From Blattabacterium cuenoti (lineage in GTDB: Bacteria; Bacteroidota; Bacteroidia; Flavobacteriales; Blattabacteriaceae), in assembly GCF_014251995.1 (NCBI RefSeq), contig NZ_CP059205.1, positions 496,001-560,000 on the forward strand: DNA of 64,000 nucleotides, given 5' to 3'. The notes beneath the pieces were generated by a model. The model worked only from the letters and a program-made list of their open reading frames with translations. It had not been told where the DNA came from and did no database searches. Positions 53,226-63,217 of this stretch are shown here, piece after piece. A program made the position numbers and the translations under genes. How positions within the stretch are numbered: position 1 is the first letter of the stretch; each line of letters opens with the position of its first letter.

Positions 53226-55973
53226 ATGCGTTTAGAAAAATTTCTTACTTTTTTTATAACTATAGTACTAACTATGATTAGTCTGTATTATATATGTTTC
53301 AGTTTCTTCGGTTTAAATAAAAATAAAAAATGTTTAAATCTAGGACTAGATTTAAAAGGAGGAATAAGTTTAATATTAGATATTTCTGAAAAAGATTTAT
53401 TACAAAAATTTTTTGAAAATTCAAAAAATCCTTTTTTTATAGAAGCATTATCTTATGCGGATAAAAATAAAAAAAACAACCAAAATGGAGATTACTTGTC
53501 TTTTTTTATTAATTTTTTGAATCGAAGTAAGCTAAATAATAGTTTTAAATATTATTCTGATTTATTTGAAAACGAAAATAATATAGAGGAAATTAATTCA
53601 AATTTTTCCTCTAAAGAACTAGAAACTTTTCTTAGAAAGAAAAGAGAATCATCTATTGTTTCTATTAAAAATATATTGAGATCCAGGATGAATCAATTTG
53701 GAATCTCACAACCTAATATCCAAAGAATAAAAAATTCTAATCGGATTTCAATAGAATTTTCTAAAATAGAAAATATAGATAGAATAAAAAATATTTTGGA
53801 GAAAAAAGCTGAATTACGTTTTTTTGAAACTTACAATCTTCAAGAAATTTTTCCATATTTAAAAAATATGGACATTCTTTTCCAAAAAAATTCAGAAAAA
53901 TCTTTTATAGATCTTTTAAATATTTCTAAACTTCAGTCAATTAACACAAATGCGATTGGACTGATTCATAAAAAACATAAAAAAATGATTTCTGAATTTT
54001 TGAATTCAATGGAATATAAATCAACAAAAATATTTCAATATAATTTTTTAAATGTCAAATTTTTATGGGGTAAAAAAAATGTCATTAACGATGATTTTTT
54101 TCAATTATTTGCTGTAAAATCGGATGAAAAAAATATGTATTCATCTTTAAATGGTGATATCGTGAATCACGTTTACAAATCTTTTGGACCATTTAATGAA
54201 ATATTTGTTAATATAAAAATGAATCGGGAAGGAACTAAAAAATGGAAAATTTTTACTGAAAAAAATGTAGGAAAAAATATAGCGATAGTTCTTGATAATT
54301 TAGTTTACGCAACACCTTTAGTTCAATCTATTATACCAAATGGTATATCTCAAATATCTGGAAATTTTTCCTCAAAAGAATCTGATGACTTAATAAATGT
54401 ATTAAATACAGGAGAATTACCTACTTCAGTAAGTATTATTCAAAGCGAAATTATAGGACCATCTTTGGGAAAAGATTCAATTAAAAAAGGAGTAAAATCT
54501 TTTTTAATTTCCTTATTTTTTGTATTCTTTTGGATGATTTTTTATTACTCAATTCCAGGATTATATTCTGATATTATTTTAATTTTTAATGTAATATTTA
54601 TTTTTGGAATTCTGATTTCTATTAATTCTGTATTAACTTTTCCTGGAATTGCTGGTATTATATTAACATTAGCTATGTCTATGGATTCAAATATTTTAAT
54701 TTACGAAAAAATTAAAGAGAATATAAAAAATAAAGTTTCCATATTTGAATCTGTAAAGGATAGTTATTCTTTTAATGGTGCTTTTTCATCTATTATAGAT
54801 GGACAAATTACCACTTTTTTATGTGGAATTATTTTATTATATTTTGGAACAGGTCCTATTAAAGGATTTTCTATAACTCTAATCATTGGAATCATAATAT
54901 CTATTTTTACTTCTACTTGTTTGGGAAAATTATTTATAGAATGGCATTTAAAAAAATATCAAAAAATCACCTTTAATAAAAGAATATTTGTTAATTTCCT
55001 TGATAAAATTCAAAACATAAAATGGAATTTTTTATCCAAAAGAAAATGGGCTTATATAGTTTCTTCTATTCTTTTAATATCTAGTATATTTTCTCTTATT
55101 TATCAAGGGTTAAATTTAGGATTAGATTTTGTGGGAGGACGTTCTTATATAATTGTTTTCGAAAAAAAAATGGTTCCTGAAAAAGTTTCTAGTATATTAT
55201 CAAACACTTTCTTAGAAAATGGGATTCCATCGATTCCAAATGTAAGAGCATTTGGTAATCAAAATAAACTTAAAATAATAACTAAATATAAAATATGGGA
55301 AAAAAATGATAAAATAGATGAAGAAATTTTGAAAAAAATATTTTCTTCTTTGAAGAATTATTTTCCTACTAACTTTCGTTTTGAAGATTTTAAAAATATA
55401 AAAAAAAATAAGTTTTTAGGTGTTTTATCCTCTGAAAAAGTAGAACCTATAATAGCTGAAGATATGAAAGAAAAATCTTTCTTATCAATTACAATTTCTA
55501 TAATAACAATATTTTTATATATCTTTTTAAGATTCAAAAAATGGCAATTTGGATTAGGAGCTGTAATATCATTAATTCATGATTCAATAATAGTACTCGG
55601 ATTTTATTCTTTTTTTTACAAAAAATTCCCTATTCTGGAAATAGATCAATCTTTTATAGCAGCATTATTAACTATAATTGGTTATTCTATTAATGATACT
55701 GTGATAATTTATGATCAAATTAGAAAAATTTATAATAAAAAAGCATTATTTTCAACAATGAGAAATACTATTAATACTGGAATTATAAATTCCTTATCAA
55801 GGACCATTAATACTTCATTAATTACTTTATTAGTAATTTCTATAATTTTTTTGTTTGGAGGAACGACTCTTAAAAGTTTTATGTTATCTTTATTTATTGG
55901 AATAAGTATTGGAACCTATTCTTCTTTATTTATAGCTCCATCTATTGTATATGATTTTTGTAAAAAAAAATAA
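53226..55973 (+). CDS. secDF: Fused protein translocase subunits SecD and SecF
   Basis: SecDF uses the proton gradient to help pull proteins through SecYEG. The 915-residue fusion has the SecD part first (NLGLDLKGGISLILDI near 35-50, a long periplasmic region and a six-helix bundle). The SecF part begins near residue 600 (LNLGLDFVGGRSYIIVFEKK) and ends in VYDFCKKK. Fusion is normal in Bacteroidota. A tat gene follows. Its 5' end faces an ABC exporter across 131 bases. Confidence 0.95.
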   Translation: MRLEKFLTFFITIVLTMISLYYICFSFFGLNKNKKCLNLGLDLKGGISLILDISEKDLLQKFFENSKNPFFIEALSYADKNKKNNQNGDYLSFFINFLNRSKLNNSFKYYSDLFENENNIEEINSNFSSKELETFLRKKRESSIVSIKNILRSRMNQFGISQPNIQRIKNSNRISIEFSKIENIDRIKNILEKKAELRFFETYNLQEIFPYLKNMDILFQKNSEKSFIDLLNISKLQSINTNAIGLIHKKHKKMISEFLNSMEYKSTKIFQYNFLNVKFLWGKKNVINDDFFQLFAVKSDEKNMYSSLNGDIVNHVYKSFGPFNEIFVNIKMNREGTKKWKIFTEKNVGKNIAIVLDNLVYATPLVQSIIPNGISQISGNFSSKESDDLINVLNTGELPTSVSIIQSEIIGPSLGKDSIKKGVKSFLISLFFVFFWMIFYYSIPGLYSDIILIFNVIFIFGILISINSVLTFPGIAGIILTLAMSMDSNILIYEKIKENIKNKVSIFESVKDSYSFNGAFSSIIDGQITTFLCGIILLYFGTGPIKGFSITLIIGIIISIFTSTCLGKLFIEWHLKKYQKITFNKRIFVNFLDKIQNIKWNFLSKRKWAYIVSSILLISSIFSLIYQGLNLGLDFVGGRSYIIVFEKKMVPEKVSSILSNTFLENGIPSIPNVRAFGNQNKLKIITKYKIWEKNDKIDEEILKKIFSSLKNYFPTNFRFEDFKNIKKNKFLGVLSSEKVEPIIAEDMKEKSFLSITISIITIFLYIFLRFKKWQFGLGAVISLIHDSIIVLGFYSFFYKKFPILEIDQSFIAALLTIIGYSINDTVIIYDQIRKIYNKKALFSTMRNTINTGIINSLSRTINTSLITLLVISIIFLFGGTTLKSFMLSLFIGISIGTYSSLFIAPSIVYDFCKKK

Positions 55974-55983
55974 TAATAATAAA

Positions 55984-56232
55984 ATGAATCGTTTTTTATT
56001 TATTAGTATTGAAGAAAGTTTTTTAATTATTTTTATAGCTATTATTATTTTTGGACCAAAAAAAATCCCGAATATTGCACGAGAATTAGGAGAAGGAATA
56101 AGATATTTTAAAAATGCTAAAGAAAAAATAAAAAATGAAATTTATCATATTCAAGATAATGAACAAGAAAAAAAAATTATAAAAGAAAAAAAAATAAAGA
56201 AAAATACACCTACTTCTTCTGTAAAACGTTAA
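55984..56232 (+). CDS. tatA: Twin-arginine translocase subunit TatA/TatE
   Basis: An 82-residue protein with one membrane helix (ESFLIIFIAIIIFGPKKIPNIARELGEGI) and an amphipathic helix, then a charged tail. The FGPKK-IPxIARxLGxGI pattern is typical of TatA/E. I start at ATG 55984 because the in-frame extension to 55945 lies inside secDF and has no Tat character. TatC is not in the window. It converges with the peptidyl-prolyl isomerase gene, sharing a stop overlap of 4 bases (TTAA). Confidence 0.85.
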   Translation: MNRFLFISIEESFLIIFIAIIIFGPKKIPNIARELGEGIRYFKNAKEKIKNEIYHIQDNEQEKKIIKEKKIKKNTPTSSVKR

Positions 56233-58370
56233 ACATCCTTTCTAAAATCTTCAATTTTAGATTTTCTAATTAACACATCTCCTAATATTTCTAAAAAATT
56301 TTTTCTAAGAAAAGAATTTAAAATTTCTATCTCAGAATAGAAATAAGAAGGATTTTTAAACGTATTAAAACGTTTTAAAGTTCTTACGAAAAAAATTCCT
56401 TTATTTCCCAATAAAGGCTTAGAAGTTTTATGTAATTTTGAAGAAAAAATATATCCTACAACTTTAGGTTCTTTATATTCTCCAATCATGGAGTTATAAA
56501 AATTTATTTCACAATACTTATTTATTTTTTTAGAAAAGTACTTTGATAAAGTTTCCAAACTTTTGGAATATTTATGATTATTATTAATTATCCTGAATAA
56601 ATTGGATTCTATTTTTTTTCTCACTAAAACGGGAATTAATTCATTTTTTATTTCTTCAATAGGATAACCTTTTTTTTGAATACTAGATAAACGTGCTATA
56701 ATATAATCTCCTTTTGATGTATAAAAAACTTTTTTATCGCCCTCTTTTTTATTTTTATCATAAGACCAATTTATAACTTTTCTATCTAAATCAGTGTTTA
56801 ATCCAGGAATATCCCACTGATTTTTTTTAACTGTTTCTAAAAAAATGGTTTCATATTTTTTTTTTCTTGCATTATTAATAAATGTATTTAAATTTGAATT
56901 TTTATTTTTATTTATGAATTGAATAGCATTTTTGTAGAGTAGGTTATCTGTTTTCTTTGATGGAAAAAGGGTTTTTACAATAATGGAAAATTGATATACA
57001 GGTTCAAGATCTTTTTGTCCATCTATCCTTAAAATATGATACCCAAATTTAGTTTCAGAAAAGATAATGTCACCTTTTTTATGTTTTGACGAAAAAATAT
57101 TCAATTTTTTTAATATATTATTTCGTTCTTTATATTTTATCCATCCTAAATTTCCTTTATTTTTTTTTGCATTAATAAAATCATCAGATTTTTCCATTAA
57201 TGAATTAAATTTATATGGATTTTCCTTAATCATATTATATATTTTTTTAGCTAAGTTTTCAGCTTCCTTTTTTGTTCTTTGATTTAAACGAGGTTCTGCT
57301 TCTTTATGAGAAATTAATATTTGACTGGATAAAACAGAATTATATATCATTTTTTTTCCAGTTAATTTAGCTATGATATAAATATTATTTTCCTTTAAAG
57401 GACCAAACATTGATCCAATTTTATTTTCTCTTTCTAAAAAATATTGTAATACAGGAGGAAGATTTTTTTTCAAATAAAAATTTGAATCTAACGGTTTTTC
57501 CGATTGGCTAGAAACAATCATAGAATGATCTTTTGATAATTTTAGTTGTTTAAACAATTTATTAATCTTAAATTCCATATTTTTTTCATCTTCCGACGAA
57601 GGGAGAGAACGTAAAATAACGAAACTGATACTTCTTAAATCTTCTTTTTTATAAAGAAATTTATTTTTTTTAATAAAATCATATAACTCACTGTTTTTCA
57701 CTGATTTATATTTTTCCTTTATTTCTGAATAAGGAATAAAAATGTAATCAATAATAGAAAAATGATTTTTGTCCTTGTAATTTAATTCCGCTTCAGTTAA
57801 AGAAGTGTTCAATCCATACATTAACATTTCCACATACTTTTTTGCAACAATTTTTTTTAGTATGTTTTTTTTCTCATAATCCCAAATCTTTCTTTCTTCT
57901 TCTATCTGGGGATTTGTATTATTTTTTGAAACTTTTTTCAAATTTTTTAAATACGATTTAAATTTTAATAGATTCATTTTTCCATTTTCATATTGAAAAT
58001 CAGGTATTTTACTATATATAGATTGTTTTTCTATAGCATTCCAAAAATCTTTTTCCGTACTTTTTATCCCCAATTTATCTGCTTGTTGAAGCAATATTTT
58101 TTCATGAACTAAAAATTTCCAAGCATCATTTCTTAAATAGTTTTCAGGTTCTTTTTCACGGAATTTTTTTAAAAACTGATAATATTCTAAATATTCTTTG
58201 TAAGAAATGCCATCTTCATTCACTTTACCTACTAAATTGGTATTTTTAGAAAATAATTTCAACAAAATATTAGGATCTAATATAAAAAAAACTAAAAATA
58301 TTCCTAAAAACAAAAAAATTAACCATGTATTTCTTCTAATTTTTTCTAAACAACTCATATATTGATTCAA
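56229..58370 (-). CDS. PpiD/SurA-like periplasmic peptidyl-prolyl isomerase
   Basis: A 713-residue protein with one N-terminal membrane anchor (TWLIFLFLGIFLVFFILDP). A SurA_N-like chaperone region follows, then a parvulin-type rotamase domain around residues 340-460, where GNLGWI and FSETKFGYHILRIDG are the recognisable elements. The C-terminal part resembles the start of a second chaperone domain. It likely helps fold proteins after Sec transport and works with BamA. It overlaps the CNNM gene (58367) by 4 bases. In Bacteroidota it is commonly paired with the CNNM/CorC gene. Confidence 0.88.
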   Translation of the reverse strand: MNQYMSCLEKIRRNTWLIFLFLGIFLVFFILDPNILLKLFSKNTNLVGKVNEDGISYKEYLEYYQFLKKFREKEPENYLRNDAWKFLVHEKILLQQADKLGIKSTEKDFWNAIEKQSIYSKIPDFQYENGKMNLLKFKSYLKNLKKVSKNNTNPQIEEERKIWDYEKKNILKKIVAKKYVEMLMYGLNTSLTEAELNYKDKNHFSIIDYIFIPYSEIKEKYKSVKNSELYDFIKKNKFLYKKEDLRSISFVILRSLPSSEDEKNMEFKINKLFKQLKLSKDHSMIVSSQSEKPLDSNFYLKKNLPPVLQYFLERENKIGSMFGPLKENNIYIIAKLTGKKMIYNSVLSSQILISHKEAEPRLNQRTKKEAENLAKKIYNMIKENPYKFNSLMEKSDDFINAKKNKGNLGWIKYKERNNILKKLNIFSSKHKKGDIIFSETKFGYHILRIDGQKDLEPVYQFSIIVKTLFPSKKTDNLLYKNAIQFINKNKNSNLNTFINNARKKKYETIFLETVKKNQWDIPGLNTDLDRKVINWSYDKNKKEGDKKVFYTSKGDYIIARLSSIQKKGYPIEEIKNELIPVLVRKKIESNLFRIINNNHKYSKSLETLSKYFSKKINKYCEINFYNSMIGEYKEPKVVGYIFSSKLHKTSKPLLGNKGIFFVRTLKRFNTFKNPSYFYSEIEILNSFLRKNFLEILGDVLIRKSKIEDFRKDV

Positions 58371-59632
58371 TATTTCTTTTGAAGAAGAACTTCTTCTATT
58401 TTATTCTTAGATACTTTTTTAATCTCAATAATTAGATTATTGTTAATAACAATTTTTTCTCCAAATTTGGGAATGTCTCCTGTGTGTGTGACTATAAATC
58501 CACCTAAAGTTTCATATTTCCTAGATTTAGGAATATCTAAATCATATTTAGAATTAATAAAATCAATTTCCAAACGAGCAGAAAATAAAAACTTGTAATC
58601 ATCTAATTTTTTATCTAACAAAATATTTCCATCATGTTCATCTTTTATATCTCCAAGAAATTCTTCTAAAATATCTTCTATAGTTATCATTCCTGCTGTT
58701 CCTCCATATTCATCTAAAACTATAGCTATACTTTTTTTTTTTTTAATTAAAAGATCCATTATTTCTCTAACAGGAGTAGTAATATAAACCAGTTCTACAG
58801 ATCTAATTACAGATTCAATATTCTTTGGTTTTTTTAAAAATTCTAAATAATGAATATATCCTATAATATTATCTATATTATTTTTATAAACCACTATTTT
58901 AGATAATCCACTTTCTGTAAAAAGATTTCGAATACTATTCATGGAAGAGAATCTAAGATTAGAAGATATTATTTCTTTTCTAGGAACCATACATTCCCTT
59001 GCTTTTTTCTCAGAAAAATTCAAAGCTTTATGAAAAATTTCAACCTCATATTCTATGAATTTTTTTTCCTTAATATTATTCCTCATGTTTTCTGACAAAA
59101 AATAAATTAAATCTTCTTTATCAAAAAATTTTTTTTTATCCTTTTTTTCTTCCCCTAATATTTTTAAGAAAACATTGGAAATCCAAATCACAAAATTGGT
59201 AATAGGAGAAAATATTTTACATATAACATATACAGGAACAATAAATAAATTTAATAATTCGTTTGAATATATACTAAATATTATTTTAGGAATGAATTCT
59301 CCAATAACCAAAATTATAGTAGCAGAAAAAATTGTCTCCAAAAAAATAATCCATAAAGAATTATCCAATAATTCTATTGGTAGAAGATTAAAAAACAATT
59401 TTCCCATATAAATTCCATATATGACTAAAGAGATAGTATTTCCAATCAACATTGTAGTCATAAACTTTCTAGGCTCATTTATGCTTTTAGAAAGGATTCT
59501 AGATCTAAATGATCCTTTTTTCTTTTCCAATTCTATTTGAAATAAACTAGAAGAAATAAAAGCCATTTCCATCCCGGAAAAGAAAGCAGATATAAGTATA
59601 GTAACAAAAACTATGCTAATATAAAAAATCAT
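58367..59632 (-). CDS. CNNM/CorC (hemolysin-family) transporter-associated protein
   Basis: A 421-residue membrane protein. The N-terminal DUF21/CNNM domain has about three helices (FVTILISAFFSGMEMAFISS and GEFIPKIIFS). A CBS pair follows (ARECMVPRKEIISSNL and TTPVREIMDLLIKKKKSIAIVLDEYGGTAGMITIEDILEEFLG), then a C-terminal CorC_HlyC domain. Family members affect Mg2+/Co2+ export; GldE is a gliding relative, but no gliding genes are seen here. A 13-A tract (58732-58744) encodes KKKK in frame. Confidence 0.88.
   Translation of the reverse strand: MIFYISIVFVTILISAFFSGMEMAFISSSLFQIELEKKKGSFRSRILSKSINEPRKFMTTMLIGNTISLVIYGIYMGKLFFNLLPIELLDNSLWIIFLETIFSATIILVIGEFIPKIIFSIYSNELLNLFIVPVYVICKIFSPITNFVIWISNVFLKILGEEKKDKKKFFDKEDLIYFLSENMRNNIKEKKFIEYEVEIFHKALNFSEKKARECMVPRKEIISSNLRFSSMNSIRNLFTESGLSKIVVYKNNIDNIIGYIHYLEFLKKPKNIESVIRSVELVYITTPVREIMDLLIKKKKSIAIVLDEYGGTAGMITIEDILEEFLGDIKDEHDGNILLDKKLDDYKFLFSARLEIDFINSKYDLDIPKSRKYETLGGFIVTHTGDIPKFGEKIVINNNLIIEIKKVSKNKIEEVLLQKKY
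58732..58744 (-). other. In-frame A13 tract inside the CNNM gene
   Basis: Thirteen T on the plus strand give A13 in the sense strand and encode KKKK before SIAIVLDEYGG. The length equals that of the ribD tract, but here the frame is intact, so any slippage would disrupt rather than rescue. Confidence 0.9.
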
Positions 59633-59929
59633 ATTACTATGTCTCTATCACATAGACACATATCAAATAAAAGTTCCACTAATATTTTTATAAAATTTTC
59701 TTTATATCATCAATTATTATATTCCAAATTATTGCATTTAAAACAATTCTATTTGAATTTAGAATTTTTGAATTTATTTTTTTAATTGATATTATTGCCA
59801 TATTTTGGAAATAATGTATAATATTTATATTTATATAAAGACGAAATTAATAAAAAATATGACAATGTCACTTTTTTTAATTTTTTCCTTAATTTTATTA
59901 TTGTACTTTTACCTTAATTATTTCTTTAG
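59633..59929. other. A/T-rich gap between the CNNM gene and tRNA-Phe
   Basis: About 297 bases with no gene that I can see. A near-perfect hairpin TATGTCTCTA-TCACA-TAGACACATA (59638-59662) sits directly upstream of the CNNM start. A TACTTTTA (59904-59911) is a near -7 match for tRNA-Phe. Confidence 0.5.
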
Positions 59930-60002
59930 GGTATCTTAGCTCAGTTGGTAGAGCAAAGGACTGAAAATCCTTGTGTCCCCGGTTCGATTCCGGGAGATAC
60001 CA
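59930..60002 (+). tRNA. tRNA-Phe (anticodon GAA)
   Basis: A 73-base cloverleaf: acceptor GGTATCT/AGATACC with discriminator A, D arm GCTCAGTTGGTAGAGC, anticodon arm AAGGA-CTGAAAA-TCCTT giving GAA, and T arm CCCGGTTCGATTCCGGG. CCA is not encoded. Confidence 0.95.
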
Positions 60003-60054
60003 CTATTTATTCATAGTCGTTTACTTATTTTTCCGTTCTATTTTTATAATATAA

Positions 60055-60564
60055 TTACTTTATTTTTAGTTCTCTTTTAACTTCCTCAGTTATATCTTTT
60101 CCTTTATTAATTAAAATTCCTTTTCCAGGACTACAATCATCAACTCTTGTAATTTCCTTATTATTGTTGATAACTTTATAAATAGCATTTTCTATTTTCT
60201 TATATACGGGACCTAATAATTTAAGTCGATTATTTTCTATATCATCTGCTGCTGTTTGTTGATATGCTTGAATCTTCGCTTCCATAACTTCTAATTCTTT
60301 TTTAAGAGATTGATTTTTACTTTTTTGAAATTTATCTATTTTTTTCTGAAATTCTTTTGCTAATTTCTCTAAATTATTTTCATGAACTTTCCTAATTCTA
60401 GCCAATTCTTTCTTAGCATTGGAAAATTCTGGTAATTTTTCTATAATTAACGAACTATTAAGACAAACTATTTGTTTTTGACATTCCACAGCAAAACAAG
60501 ATAGTGAATATCCACTCAACAAAAACAAAAATAATAAAAAATAAAAAACTGTATTCTTTTTCAT
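60055..60564 (-). CDS. OmpH/Skp family periplasmic chaperone
   Basis: A 169-residue protein with an N-terminal signal peptide (FYFLLFLFLLSGYSLSCFA). A Skp-like coiled coil follows, rich in Lys and Glu (KKELARIRKVHENNLEKLAKEF), then a tip and returning helix (KLLGPVYKKIENAIYKVI). Skp binds unfolded outer-membrane proteins in the periplasm. It is the last gene of the minus-strand cluster uppS-bamA-ompH, 19 bases after bamA, matching the conserved bamA-skp arrangement. Confidence 0.9.
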   Translation of the reverse strand: MKKNTVFYFLLFLFLLSGYSLSCFAVECQKQIVCLNSSLIIEKLPEFSNAKKELARIRKVHENNLEKLAKEFQKKIDKFQKSKNQSLKKELEVMEAKIQAYQQTAADDIENNRLKLLGPVYKKIENAIYKVINNNKEITRVDDCSPGKGILINKGKDITEEVKRELKIK

Positions 60565-60583
60565 ATTGTATATTTTTTAATAA

Positions 60584-63208
60584 TTACAAATTCTTTCCAA
60601 AAATAAAATGTTTTTTCCATTTTGATTCAGTTTTATTATTTACAATATCATCTATAGGATACCCAAAATCTATTCCAAAAAATCCTAGTTTTTTCCAAAA
60701 AATACGAAATCCGAATCCAAGAGATTTATTCATTTTTAGCAAATTAAATTTTTCGTAGGAATCACTAATATTTCCTCCTTCCATAAATAAAGTATTCCAT
60801 ATTTTTAAATCTTGAGTATTTTTAATTAGATTACGAAGTTCTAGAACAAATTTATTATAAATAATCCCTCCATCAACTGGAGACGGATATTTAAAATTTT
60901 CTTCTCCATAAGAATATCCTCTTAATGGGATAAAATCCTTGTTTTCTAAGTTTGATCCAAAAAAATTATTTTTTACTCCTCCCATATAAAATTTATAGAA
61001 GCTTAATAAATCTTTTTTTGAATTTTTATATTTTCCCATAAATCCACCTTCACATCCTACTTTTAGGACTGTTCTTCCAAAAATTTTTTTATACCATGAA
61101 AAAAACATTTTTAATTTGAAATACTCTACCCAATCAATTTGATGAATTCTATAATAATTTTTATTTGGAAAAATGTGGGAATATTCGGGAGTGAATTTTC
61201 CATCTAATCGTATTATTGACCCCTGAAATGGAAAGATAATATCTGGTTCTATAGATTTCCTTTGTAATGAAATTAAAGCGTTAAGATTATTTAATTGATA
61301 TTCTTGAGTATCATGGTCACTAGGATCATTAATAATAAAAATATCCCTTTCAAGTTGGGAATTTTCGTAATTTATAGAAGTTGAAATACTTGAATAAGGA
61401 TCTAAAAATGTTAAAAGCTTATTTACATTAATAGAAAAATCCTTCCTTCCTGAGTATGTTCTTTCTCCAAATCCTTCCTCACGTCGATACTCTTTACCCT
61501 GTAAACACAAATCCCTATCTTTACCATCATATCCTATACATGATTTAATAATAACATAAGAATACTCGTCTTTTTCTATCTCACTATTTTTTGTTAAATA
61601 GTTTCCAGATAAAGTTAAAGATGTAGGATGAATTTTTTCTACCCAAGGATTCATAAAAGAGAATCCATAAGATGAGAAATCTTTTCCAAATTTACTGGAA
61701 ATAACTAATTTTTGTCCATCTCCTTGAGGAATAGGATTCCACAATCTCCATTCTAGAATATTATTTAAAGAAAAGTTTCCAAAGCTTAATTGGAAATTTC
61801 CAATAATTTTTTTTATGTCTTTACCTTCAAAACCTCCATTAATTTGAAGTTCGGTGGTATTTCTTTCTACAACATGCCATTCTATATCTACAACAAAATT
61901 ACTTTCTTGAGCTGGCTTAATTTCATAATATACTTTGCTAAAAAGGTTTAACTTTTCCAAGTTTGACAAACTATCCTTTAAATTTTTTAATGATATTAAA
62001 TCGCCTGGATAAGTTTTTAATTCTCTCCTAATTACATGATCTTTAGTAATTATATTCCCTGATATATCAACTTTTCTTATATATACAGGATTATTTTCTT
62101 TTATTTTTATTTCTAAATCTATTTTATTATCCGATACTTTTTTTTCTATTGGAATTGCATTAATAAATAAATATCCTAAATCTAAATAAGTAGATAAAAT
62201 GCTTTTAGGAAAAGAGGAACTTGAAACATATTTATCAATTTCAGTTTTATTATAAATATCACCTTTTTTATGGGAAAAAATTCTTTTTATATCCTTGTCT
62301 AACAGTCTATTGTTTCCTGAAATGTATACGTTTCCTAAATAATATTGATCTCCTTCAGTAATTTTTATTTTTATTATATAGTTACCAAATTCGTCTTTCC
62401 AAATAGAATCTAAAAATACTTGAACATCAATAAATCCCATAGATTTATATTTATCCGAAATGTTCTTTAAATCATGTTTAATATTTTCTTTAACAAATAG
62501 GAAAATATTTTCATCTATAATTGGAACATAAAAATTTTTTTTAGTTTTTGTCATTAAATCAAGTAACTCTTTATCAGAAATTATATTATTTCCTTCGAAT
62601 AATATTTTTTTTATTTCAATTTTTTTACCTTTATCAACAGATAAATATAATACATTCTTATTTTCTACTTTATTTATTTCACTTTTTATATTAATTTCAT
62701 CATATCCTTTCTGAGTATAATATTCTTGAATTTCATTTTTAATATCCTGAATTATATCCTCAGAAATTTTATCCCCAGGTTTTATTTTTTTGATATTTTT
62801 CAGTTGTTCTTTTTTAATTCCCTCAACTTTTACTTCATGAATTTCTACTAAATCTTCTAATTCAAAAAATAAATCTATTTCATTTTTAGAAACATCTTTC
62901 TTATAAATAGATATATTCTGGAACAAATGACTATCCCATAACTTTTTAATAGCAGAATCCACTTTAACATTGTAAGAATCAATCAGATCTCCACTGTGAA
63001 TACCAGATAAATCGGATATGAACTCACTATCGTATTTTGTTTTTCCTATTATATTAATAGATTTTACAATTATATTTACATTTGAACTTTCATTTTTATT
63101 ATTAATACTTAAACTTAAATCTTTTTTTCTAGTAAAAGAATATCCCTGTTTTATTTGCATTATTATTAATAAGCAAAAAACAAATTTTAAAAAATTATTT
63201 TTTTTCAT
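60584..63208 (-). CDS. bamA: Outer membrane protein assembly factor BamA
   Basis: BamA inserts beta-barrel proteins in the outer membrane. The 874-residue protein has a signal peptide (FLKFVFCLLIIMQIKQGYS). Several POTRA domains follow (from VNIIVKSINIIGKTKYDSEFISDL to about residue 430, with GNNIISDKELLDLM and ISGNIITKDHVIRRELKTYPGD). A C-terminal barrel contains GFSFMNPWV and LRGYSYGEE. The final residues are HFIFGKNL, ending in Leu rather than the usual Phe/Trp. It lies 9 bases downstream of uppS. Confidence 0.94.
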   Translation of the reverse strand: MKKNNFLKFVFCLLIIMQIKQGYSFTRKKDLSLSINNKNESSNVNIIVKSINIIGKTKYDSEFISDLSGIHSGDLIDSYNVKVDSAIKKLWDSHLFQNISIYKKDVSKNEIDLFFELEDLVEIHEVKVEGIKKEQLKNIKKIKPGDKISEDIIQDIKNEIQEYYTQKGYDEINIKSEINKVENKNVLYLSVDKGKKIEIKKILFEGNNIISDKELLDLMTKTKKNFYVPIIDENIFLFVKENIKHDLKNISDKYKSMGFIDVQVFLDSIWKDEFGNYIIKIKITEGDQYYLGNVYISGNNRLLDKDIKRIFSHKKGDIYNKTEIDKYVSSSSFPKSILSTYLDLGYLFINAIPIEKKVSDNKIDLEIKIKENNPVYIRKVDISGNIITKDHVIRRELKTYPGDLISLKNLKDSLSNLEKLNLFSKVYYEIKPAQESNFVVDIEWHVVERNTTELQINGGFEGKDIKKIIGNFQLSFGNFSLNNILEWRLWNPIPQGDGQKLVISSKFGKDFSSYGFSFMNPWVEKIHPTSLTLSGNYLTKNSEIEKDEYSYVIIKSCIGYDGKDRDLCLQGKEYRREEGFGERTYSGRKDFSINVNKLLTFLDPYSSISTSINYENSQLERDIFIINDPSDHDTQEYQLNNLNALISLQRKSIEPDIIFPFQGSIIRLDGKFTPEYSHIFPNKNYYRIHQIDWVEYFKLKMFFSWYKKIFGRTVLKVGCEGGFMGKYKNSKKDLLSFYKFYMGGVKNNFFGSNLENKDFIPLRGYSYGEENFKYPSPVDGGIIYNKFVLELRNLIKNTQDLKIWNTLFMEGGNISDSYEKFNLLKMNKSLGFGFRIFWKKLGFFGIDFGYPIDDIVNNKTESKWKKHFIFGKNL

Positions 63209-63217
63209 GAACGAAAA

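Noticed and set aside
55945-55983. Upstream in-frame start for TatA inside secDF
   Set aside because: The extension encodes the secDF tail in another frame; ATG 55984 gives a standard TatA.
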